Assembly: GCF_018070465.1 (NCBI RefSeq)
Contig: NZ_JAGPXT010000002.1
Location: forward strand, 1-64,000
From: Micromonospora sp. C95
GTDB lineage: Bacteria > Actinomycetota > Actinomycetes > Mycobacteriales > Micromonosporaceae
Direction of reading: 5' to 3'
DNA: 64,000 bases
A model generated the notes under the pieces. That model did not search any database. It was given only the letters and a program-made list of their open reading frames with translations, and had not been told where the DNA came from. Made by a program: the position numbers and the translations under genes. Of the stretch, positions 42,190 through 48,919 are shown in pieces; within the stretch, counting starts at the first letter, position 1, and each line of letters begins with the position of its first letter.

Positions 42190-43305
42190 TCACAGTCGGT
42201 AGGCGGCCCGGTAGTCGGCGAATCGACGGCGCAGGCCGTCCGCGTCGAGCCCGTAGTCGCTCAGTCGGTACTGGTGGCGGCCCGGAGCGGTGTGCGCGGC
42301 GGTGCGGATCGCCGACCGCACCGCCCGCTGGGCCGGCGGGTCGAACGGCAGTCCGGCGAACGCGCAGACCCGGGAGACCGCCGTCACGGGGTCGGCGATC
42401 AGGTCCCGGTAGCGCAGGTCGAGCACCGGCAGGCCGGCGAACGCCTCGGGGTCGCGCAGCCCCGGCAGGGCGGCGGCGGTGCGGTCCAACCAGAAGGCAC
42501 CGATCTCGTACGGGTCGACGTGCCGGGAGCGCGCCGCCCGCACCGTCCGGGTGAGGCTGCACACCGAGGCGACCGTGGTCACCGGATCCCGGTGCAGCCG
42601 CACGACCCGGGCCTGCGGGTAGGTGCTGGCCAGTTCCGCGCCGTGCCACAGGTGGAACGGGCACTTGAGCACCACGTGCTGGCCGGTGCCGGAGCCGACG
42701 ATCGCGGCGAGCTGTTCGCGGTGCAGCGCGTACGCCCCGGTGTGGTCCTGGCGGGACAGCCAGTCGAGGTATCCGGGCACGTGGTAGCGCAGGCCGAAGA
42801 TCTCGGAGTGGAAGCTGTTGGCGATCAGCCGGTGGCACTCCTCGGGCTTGCGGGGATGCAGCGGATGGATCGCGGCGAAGGCCGGGGCGGCCCGGTGGTA
42901 CTCCGCCACGTAACGGTCGGCCGCGGCCACCAGTTCCTCGGGCGGCTGCGTCGCGCCCGGTGCCAGCAGTTCCCACAGCTGCGGCGCGCGCACCTGCGGG
43001 TGCGCGGCGAGCAGGAGTTGCAGCAGGGTCGTCCCGGTGCGGTGCAGGCCGGTCACCACCGTCACGGTCGGCGGCCGGTCCACCGCCGGTCGCTGTCGGG
43101 CGGCCAGCCGCTGCTGGACGCGCAGCGCGTTGACCAGCGAGTCCCGCGCCACCCGTGCCCCGTCGGGGGTGAGCTGCGCCTCCTCGTTCATCGCCCGCAC
43201 AAGCCGGCGGAGCGCGGGCAGAAAGCGCGGCTGGTCGGTGAGCGCCTCGCCGTCGCCGAACGCGGCACGGGTCACCTCGTCCGGATCGAGCAGGACGGTG
43301 GTCAC
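42190..43305 (-). CDS. Sulfotransferase-family protein
   Basis: Protein of about 371 residues of the PAPS-dependent sulfotransferase family. The 5'-phosphosulfate loop VVTGLHRTGTTLLQLLLAA is near residue 82, and the 3'-phosphate-binding helix ARVVRLHRDPVTTVASVCSL is about 130 residues later. The enzyme would move a sulfonate group to a hydroxyl or amine of the peptide or a precursor. No signal peptide or membrane segment. GTG 43305 overlaps the mutase stop by four bases (GTGA) and has GGGAGG upstream. No PAPS-synthesis genes are in the window. Confidence 0.85.
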   Translation of the reverse strand: MTTVLLDPDEVTRAAFGDGEALTDQPRFLPALRRLVRAMNEEAQLTPDGARVARDSLVNALRVQQRLAARQRPAVDRPPTVTVVTGLHRTGTTLLQLLLAAHPQVRAPQLWELLAPGATQPPEELVAAADRYVAEYHRAAPAFAAIHPLHPRKPEECHRLIANSFHSEIFGLRYHVPGYLDWLSRQDHTGAYALHREQLAAIVGSGTGQHVVLKCPFHLWHGAELASTYPQARVVRLHRDPVTTVASVCSLTRTVRAARSRHVDPYEIGAFWLDRTAAALPGLRDPEAFAGLPVLDLRYRDLIADPVTAVSRVCAFAGLPFDPPAQRAVRSAIRTAAHTAPGRHQYRLSDYGLDADGLRRRFADYRAAYRL

Positions 43306-44753
43306 CGGACACCTCCCGAACTCGCGGCGGCACCCGGTCCGGCGGTGGCCGGGTCCGGGCACTCGACCGTCGCGCGGTCGGCCTGGAACCGCCGCTCCGC
43401 GTGCAGGAAGAAGTTGATGTCGGAGCGGATCTCGTCGATCAGCCGGCGGCTCAGGCTGGCCCGGTCCACCCGCAGGCACTGCTCGTTACGGCGCAGGGTG
43501 GGCCGGCTGAACGGCAGCCGGCCCGGGTTGAGATAGCGGATGGCGCCGGTGGCGTCCCGCTTGGGGATCACCTCCGATCGGGCGTGCACGCTGGCGCTGA
43601 ACGGGATGTCGAGCCGTCCGTCGGCGAAGGCGTCGACGATCGCCGCCGGAAGGTCCGGGGCCGCCAGCACCGGTTCGACCAGCTCGGCGACCTCGCGTTG
43701 CAGCCAGTAGGTCTCCTCCTCGACCGTCGCCTCGTCCACCCGCACGAAGTCGAGCAGGTCGGTGCAGGCCAGCGTGGCGGTGCGGATCCCGGCCACGTTG
43801 GCCTGCGCGTCGGGGATGCCGCGGGCCTCCTGGTTGGTCTTGTTGATCACTTTGGCGGCACCGCCGAGTCGGGCGGTGAGCCCGCCGTACAGGATCAGGG
43901 CGTCGGCGACGTCCGGATCGGCCGGGAAGACGCCCATGAACTCGTGCAGGACCGGGAAGATCTCCACGTTCTCCGGCAGGTACCGCCGGGCCAGCACCGG
44001 GATCGAGCGCAGCGCGGCGATGTCCTGGTGCACCTCGCCGCCCTGGGGGTAGGCGATGGACAGGCAGCGCACCCCGGCCAGGCTCGCCGCGCGCGCCTCC
44101 AGGACGCAGACCGCCAGGCTCACCGACGGGGGTACCAGCACGGCGGTGAGGGTGCCGAACAGTTCCCGGTCGACGATCACCCCCTCCTCGGCGAGCACCC
44201 CGCAGAGCCGGTCCACCTGCGCCCACGCCGCCAGGGACCGGGTCAGCGACACGTCCTTGGAGTACGGCAGGTTGTAGTCGATGCCGCCGCCCTCGAACGA
44301 GGTGAACCCCGACGCCAGGGAGACCGCGAACAGCTCACGCGGATCGGGTGAGCCGTGCCGGACCTCGATCGGGGCGTCCACCGACTCGTTGAGTTCCCGG
44401 CCGCGCCGCCAGCCGTGGGTGACCAGCGGATAACCGTTGAGGTCCGCCGGCTCGCGCTGCAACGTCTGGGCCGCGGTGCGGAACTGCTTGAGCCGGGTGA
44501 ACGAGTCGATGGTGATGGTCAGGATGCCGGGCCGGGCACGCCGCTCCAGAGTCGTCAGCAGGTTCCGCATCTCGTCGTGCCCGCCGACGCCGCAGCGGGG
44601 CTGCACCACCGGCCGACGGCGTGCGGCCGCGGCGCGCAGCACCTCCACCGGTGCTCGCTTCGGCGACTTGCGGATGTACTGCATGGTCTCCGTCCAGGGC
44701 GGCAGCATGGCCGAGACTCGTGGCTCGACGTCGAGCTCGGGTAGGTCAGACAC
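43302..44753 (-). CDS. glmE: Glutamate (methylaspartate) mutase, epsilon subunit
   Basis: Catalytic TIM-barrel subunit of adenosylcobalamin-dependent glutamate mutase, 483 residues, the family's usual length. QPRCGVGGHDEM near residue 50, ASGFTSFEGGGIDYNLPYSK and INKTNQEARGIPDAQAN are strongly conserved. With the small B12-binding subunit it rearranges L-glutamate to (2S,3S)-3-methylaspartate. In antibiotic clusters (friulimicin, vicenistatin) this supplies 3-methylaspartate or a product derived from it; in anaerobes it ferments glutamate, which is unlikely here. The start overlaps the small-subunit stop by eight bases. No GlmL/MutL reactivating protein is present in the window. Confidence 0.93.
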   Translation of the reverse strand: MSDLPELDVEPRVSAMLPPWTETMQYIRKSPKRAPVEVLRAAAARRRPVVQPRCGVGGHDEMRNLLTTLERRARPGILTITIDSFTRLKQFRTAAQTLQREPADLNGYPLVTHGWRRGRELNESVDAPIEVRHGSPDPRELFAVSLASGFTSFEGGGIDYNLPYSKDVSLTRSLAAWAQVDRLCGVLAEEGVIVDRELFGTLTAVLVPPSVSLAVCVLEARAASLAGVRCLSIAYPQGGEVHQDIAALRSIPVLARRYLPENVEIFPVLHEFMGVFPADPDVADALILYGGLTARLGGAAKVINKTNQEARGIPDAQANVAGIRTATLACTDLLDFVRVDEATVEEETYWLQREVAELVEPVLAAPDLPAAIVDAFADGRLDIPFSASVHARSEVIPKRDATGAIRYLNPGRLPFSRPTLRRNEQCLRVDRASLSRRLIDEIRSDINFFLHAERRFQADRATVECPDPATAGPGAAASSGGVR

Positions 44754-45183
44754 CGGTCAGCGGGGTGGCCCGGGCGGCGTGCAACAGGTCCAGCAGCAGC
44801 GGGATCTGGTCGGCCTCGTCGAGGATGTGATCGACGCCGAGGTTCAGCAGCCGCTCCCGCTCGTCGCCGTCCTTGTGACTGCCCACCGAGAGGTTCCCCC
44901 CGACGATCAGGGGGCAGTGCAGGCGTCCGGCGGCCCGCAGCGCCGGCAGGTCACGCAGATCCTCGTACGCGTGGCCGTTGAGGCTGCCGATCAGCACCGC
45001 CTCGGCGTCCGGGTGGGCTACCAGCGCGTCGGCGAAGTCCTCAAGCGGTGTGCAGACGCCCAGGTTGACGACGCAGAAGCCGGCTTCGCGCAGCCGCATC
45101 GCGATGAGATGGTTGGCCACCGCGTGGGCGTCGCTGCGGGCCACCCCGATGATGACCGTTCGTTGGGTCTTGCGACTGGACAT
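44746..45183 (-). CDS. glmS: Glutamate (methylaspartate) mutase, B12-binding sigma subunit
   Basis: Cobalamin-binding subunit of 145 residues. VIIGVARSDAHAVANHLI corresponds to the base-off/His-on motif: Asp and His are present, but DxHxxG is DxHxxA. The second motif SxL reads GSL (LIGSLNGHAYED), and the GG motif is intact in LIVGGNLSVG. The axial histidine is therefore kept while two secondary positions are changed. It carries adenosylcobalamin for the epsilon subunit. GGGAGG precedes ATG 45183. The symbol here means the mutase sigma subunit, not glucosamine-phosphate synthase. Confidence 0.9.
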   Translation of the reverse strand: MSSRKTQRTVIIGVARSDAHAVANHLIAMRLREAGFCVVNLGVCTPLEDFADALVAHPDAEAVLIGSLNGHAYEDLRDLPALRAAGRLHCPLIVGGNLSVGSHKDGDERERLLNLGVDHILDEADQIPLLLDLLHAARATPLTGV

Positions 45184-45242
45184 GTCGTCGTACCTCCCGA
45201 TGTACGCGGTGCGGTCCGATGTGTGCAGTGCGGTGCCGGCCG

Positions 45243-46466
45243 TCAGTCGTCGAAGGCGGAGAAGACGCTGCGGCCGCTCACCTGAGCGATCCGGGCCCGG
45301 TCGTACTCCTGTGGATCGGCCCGGCCCAACGAGTCGAAGACCAGGTTGATCGCCGGGACCAGACCCCACACCTCCCGGTACGGCGGCCACCCGCGATGTC
45401 CCGCCTCGATGTCCGCGTGCCGGGCGAAGATGTAGTTGGCCCAGTCGCGACTCATCGGATGCCGGTGGTGGAAGTCGTGCACCACCGTGTCGCCGGTGAG
45501 CACCAGGTACCGGGCCGGCAGGTGCACCACGAGCATCCGCAGCGACCAGCGCAGCCACCGGGCCGCGCGGCGCAACGGCCCACCCGACCGGTCGACCGGC
45601 GCGCGCTCCCCGATCAGGATGGCGTTTGTGAGACTGGCGAAGTACTCCCGACCGCGCCGCTGGGTGACCTCCGGGCCGGGAAAGGTGTGCTTGACGCACA
45701 GCCGCAGGGTGTTGCTGATCTGGTAGAAGACCGTCATCGGCAGCACCCAGGCGACCAGCAGGAAGACCCACATGTCGAACAGCACCGCCGACGCGACCAC
45801 CGTGGCGTAGCCTGCCACCGTCGCCACCCGCAGCGTCCGGCTGGCCGGGGCGAAGTAGGACTGGATCCGGCCCAGCAGGAAGTTCAGGTGGAACGCCGGG
45901 GACAGCAGCTTGTGCCGGACGAGGTGCCGCCACATCTGCCGGCGGGTCATCCCGGGCCGCAGTTCCAGGCCGATCAGGAACGCCTGGACGGTGGGATCGC
46001 GGACGGTCATGTGATGCACCGCGTGGTGGTCGATGACGTGCTCGGTGCTGTAGCGGTCGAAGTCCTGCACCATGAGCGCGGCGGCGACCAGCCGACCGAC
46101 CACCCGGTCCCGGCGGGGGCGGGCCCACATGTTCCGGTGCGCCGCCTGGTGGTACATCATCATCCGCAGGTTCCGGGCCCCGTGCAGCGTCATCGACCAG
46201 CCCAGCAGCAGAAGCAGCAGCCACCAACCGCCGGCTGCCAGCGCGACCCAGCTGATCGCCAGGCCGCCGACCATCGAGGCGGTCGCCGCCCAGAGATGGA
46301 TTCCGGGCGTGAGCCGTACCGGCCGCTGACCGGTGTGCGGCTTGCCGGTGAGGAACGTCAGCGGCATCGCCAGTACCCGGGGCAGGGCGTTCATCGAGTC
46401 ACGGATCGACACCGACTCGTCCGGCGACGTGTAGGCGAGGGTCGTGCCGTGTTGCTGCATCACCAT
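45243..46466 (-). CDS. Membrane fatty-acid desaturase/hydroxylase-like protein
   Basis: Integral membrane protein of about 407 residues with pairs of hydrophobic helices and three histidine clusters: MYHQAAHRNMW, EHVIDHHAVHHM and HDFHHRHP. These match the diiron-binding boxes of the membrane desaturase / hydroxylase / beta-carotene-ketolase superfamily. Such enzymes use O2 to desaturate or hydroxylate unactivated carbon. In this cluster the substrate could be an acyl chain, an amino-acid side chain or the peptide; no fatty-acyl ligase or starter C domain points clearly to a lipid. AGGGAG precedes ATG 46466; it lies 36 bases after the decarboxylase. Confidence 0.75.
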   Translation of the reverse strand: MVMQQHGTTLAYTSPDESVSIRDSMNALPRVLAMPLTFLTGKPHTGQRPVRLTPGIHLWAATASMVGGLAISWVALAAGGWWLLLLLLGWSMTLHGARNLRMMMYHQAAHRNMWARPRRDRVVGRLVAAALMVQDFDRYSTEHVIDHHAVHHMTVRDPTVQAFLIGLELRPGMTRRQMWRHLVRHKLLSPAFHLNFLLGRIQSYFAPASRTLRVATVAGYATVVASAVLFDMWVFLLVAWVLPMTVFYQISNTLRLCVKHTFPGPEVTQRRGREYFASLTNAILIGERAPVDRSGGPLRRAARWLRWSLRMLVVHLPARYLVLTGDTVVHDFHHRHPMSRDWANYIFARHADIEAGHRGWPPYREVWGLVPAINLVFDSLGRADPQEYDRARIAQVSGRSVFSAFDD

Positions 46467-46502
46467 CGTTGCGCTCCCTGACGGATCTCTGCGGAAGGGG
46501 CG

Positions 46503-48020
46503 TCAGGACCGGCCCGCCGCCTCCAGTGCCGCGCCCGTGGCCAGCACGTCGTCGACAACCTGGTCGAGCTGCTCGCCGGTGGTGGCGGGGTTGAGCAGCA
46601 TGAGCTTGAGCCAGACCTCCTTGCCGCCGCCGGGACGCGGCAGGAAGACCCGGGCGAGCATGGCGTGCCCGTCACGCATCAACTGGCGCCGCAGGCCGCT
46701 GTTGAACACGTCGAGATCACTGCCGTCGCCGGGCAGGTAACGGAACAGCACGGTGCTGAGCACCGGCTCGGCGGCCAGTTCGAGCTTCGCCTCCCGGGCC
46801 ACCCGCGCCGCGCCGTACCGGGACAGCTCGTGGCAGGCGTCCACCATGGCACCGATGCCGTCCCGGCCGTACGCCCGCAGCGTGGCGGCGATCTTGAGCG
46901 CGTCGCAGCGGCGGGTGGCCTGGATGGAGTGCCCGTAGCGGCCGACGAAACCCTCGGCCACGTCGTCGGGTGAGTTGAGGCTGGTCTGCTGGACGGCGAG
47001 ATGGTCCAACGTGGCCGCGTCCCGAGCCAGGAACACCCCGGCCGACGCCGGCACCCAGCCGAACTTGTGCAGGTCGAGGGTGACCGAGTCGGCCTCGGCG
47101 AGCCCGTCGAACAGCGGCCGCAGCCGCTCGGAGAACAGCGCCCCACCGCCGTACGCGGCGTCGGCGTGCAGCCACACGCCATGCTCGCGCGCCACCCGCG
47201 CCAGCTCCGGCAGCGGGTCCACCCAGCCGAAGTCGGTGGAGCCGGCGCAGACGAACAGCATCACCGGCAGGCAGTCGGCGGGAAGTTCGCGCAGGATCCG
47301 GTCGGCCTCGCCGGGGATCATCCGGCCCAGGTCGTCGGCCGGTACCCGGATGATGCCGTCCGCGCCGATACCCGCGATGCTCGCGCCACGGTCGACGGAG
47401 AAGTGCACCGTCTCGGTGCACAGCACCACCGGACGGACGCCACCGACGGCCAACCCGCTGTCGAAGGTGGACCGGCCGAGTCGGCGGCGGTACGCCTCGT
47501 CCCGGGCGATCAGCATGGCCATGACGTTGGAGATGCTTCCGCCGGCGGTCAGGGTGCCACCCGCGTCGGCGCCGTAGCCGACCAGGGTGGCCAGGTCCTC
47601 GATCAGCCGGCGCTCCAGTTCCAGCGCGAACGGGCCCGCCTCCCACGCGTGCATCGACTGGTTCAGCGCGCCGGCCACCAGGTCGGCGGCGACGGCCACC
47701 GCGGTGGGCGGGCACTGCATCCGGGCCACCGTCGCGGGGTGGCTCACGTCGACCGACCAGTTGGCGTACGCCTCGACGAGCTTGCGCAGCACCTCGGCGG
47801 GGTTGCCGCCGGTCGCCGGCAGCAGTGGCTCGGCGAGCACGTCGTCCGCGTACGCCCGGACGGCCGTCGGGCCGCCCGGCGCCACCGGGGTGGCCCGTCC
47901 CTTGCCCACGTCCGCCAGGACGCCCAACACGTCGTCGACCAACGCTCGGAGCTGTCGCATGCTGTCGTGGTCGGCGGTCGCCACGAAGGTGGGTGCGTCG
48001 CCGATGCTCGGCACTGACAC
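46503..48020 (-). CDS. PLP-dependent decarboxylase (aspartate/diaminobutyrate type)
   Basis: Group II PLP decarboxylase of about 505 residues. NQSMHAWEAGPFALELER and GTLTAGGSISNVMAMLIARD match the diaminobutyrate decarboxylase / PanP branch. WLHADAAYGGGALFSE holds the cofactor Asp, and SVTLDLHKFGWVPAS the Schiff-base lysine. It should remove the alpha-carboxyl of an amino acid. Next to glutamate mutase, 3-methylaspartate (giving beta-aminoisobutyrate) is an attractive substrate; diaminobutyrate, aspartate or cysteate are alternatives. GTG 48020 is chosen for AAGGGG upstream and normal family length, though the frame is open to 48224. It appears to be the first gene of the long operon. Confidence 0.85.
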   Translation of the reverse strand: MSVPSIGDAPTFVATADHDSMRQLRALVDDVLGVLADVGKGRATPVAPGGPTAVRAYADDVLAEPLLPATGGNPAEVLRKLVEAYANWSVDVSHPATVARMQCPPTAVAVAADLVAGALNQSMHAWEAGPFALELERRLIEDLATLVGYGADAGGTLTAGGSISNVMAMLIARDEAYRRRLGRSTFDSGLAVGGVRPVVLCTETVHFSVDRGASIAGIGADGIIRVPADDLGRMIPGEADRILRELPADCLPVMLFVCAGSTDFGWVDPLPELARVAREHGVWLHADAAYGGGALFSERLRPLFDGLAEADSVTLDLHKFGWVPASAGVFLARDAATLDHLAVQQTSLNSPDDVAEGFVGRYGHSIQATRRCDALKIAATLRAYGRDGIGAMVDACHELSRYGAARVAREAKLELAAEPVLSTVLFRYLPGDGSDLDVFNSGLRRQLMRDGHAMLARVFLPRPGGGKEVWLKLMLLNPATTGEQLDQVVDDVLATGAALEAAGRS

Positions 48021-48236
48021 GGCTTTCCCCTTTTCTGGTTCTGCAGCGGGAAAGGGCATTCGGGCACGGCCCTCTACCGCACCGAATCCACCTTCGTGGA
48101 GCCGGTCCGGAACCGCCGTCAATTGTTGTGACCGAAAGTAGTCGCCGAACTGGACTGGCCAACCATGGGCGTACCAGGAAGCGAATGTCTCATCGCTCAT
48201 CGCGCTCCGACAACGACGGTACAACTGACCGGCCCC

Positions 48237-48267
48237 TTGCGCCAGTGGAGAATTGAGGAACTAGAAT
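48237..48267 (+). promoter_or_regulatory. Candidate leaderless promoter of the glycolipid-binding gene
   Basis: TTGCGC (48237-48242) and TAGAAT (48262-48267) are 19 bases apart. TAGAAT ends seven bases before ATG 48275, and no Shine-Dalgarno sequence intervenes. Confidence 0.5.
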
Positions 48268-48274
48268 CTCCGGC

Positions 48275-48862
48275 ATGTCCGATTTGGAGAGACTAAGTAC
48301 GACCAGTTGGGAACGGTCCGACCGGCTGTTCCTGGAAATGGGCAAGCTGGACCGGACGCCGACCGGCTTCCGACTGTCGGGAACCGCCCTGTACCGGGGC
48401 AGGGGCGGCCCGACCAGCGCCACCTACCTCGTCGAGACGGATGCCGCGCGACGGTCCCGGTCCGTCCGGATCGAGGTCGACGAGCCGACCGGGCTGCGGA
48501 CGCTGGCCCTGCACGCCGATGACGAGGGTCGCTGGCACTCCGCCGAGGGCCCCCTCGACCTGCCGTTTCCCTGCGAGGACGTGGATCTGGCGGTTACCCC
48601 GGCCACGAACGGCCTGACCATCCGGCGGCTCGATCTCGCCGTCGGCGCCGAGGCCACCGCCCGGGTGCTGTGGATCCAGGTGCCCTCGTTCGGCGTACGC
48701 GCCGTCGAACAGGGATACCAACGGATCGACCGCGACACCTATCGGTACAAGGGCCGATACGGCAGCTACAAATTGACGGTCGACGCCAATGGAATGGTGC
48801 TCGACTATCCCGGCGGCGGGTGGCGTTCAGTGGCGCACAAGGTTAGCCGTCGGGTGCCGTGA
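48275..48862 (+). CDS. Putative glycolipid-binding family protein
   Basis: Protein of about 195 residues matching the putative glycolipid-binding family (PF06475-like). YLVETDAARRSRSVRIEVDE, GPLDLPFPCEDVDLAVTP, TNGLTIRRLDLAVG and the ending VLDYPGGGWRSV follow the family pattern. No signal peptide is visible, and the biochemical role of the family is not established. It lies on the opposite strand between the decarboxylase and the third NRPS gene, with its own leaderless promoter, so it may be unrelated to the peptide cluster. Confidence 0.75.
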   Translation: MSDLERLSTTSWERSDRLFLEMGKLDRTPTGFRLSGTALYRGRGGPTSATYLVETDAARRSRSVRIEVDEPTGLRTLALHADDEGRWHSAEGPLDLPFPCEDVDLAVTPATNGLTIRRLDLAVGAEATARVLWIQVPSFGVRAVEQGYQRIDRDTYRYKGRYGSYKLTVDANGMVLDYPGGGWRSVAHKVSRRVP

Positions 48863-48875
48863 CAGTTATGCGGTC

Positions 48876-48902
48876 GGGGGTGGGTGCGGGACACCCAACC
48901 CC
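48876..48902. terminator. Bidirectional terminator, glycolipid-binding gene / NRPS
   Basis: GGGGGTGGGTG (48876-48886) and CACCCAACCCC (48892-48902) pair with one mismatch around a 5-base loop in the 57-base gap between convergent genes. Confidence 0.5.
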
Positions 48903-48919
48903 GGCCCGCAATTGCGGCT

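Noticed and set aside
48021-48224. 68-codon N-terminal extension of the decarboxylase
   Set aside because: Starts MSDETF, like the terminating NRPS, but has no ribosome site; GTG 48020 has AAGGGG and gives normal family length.
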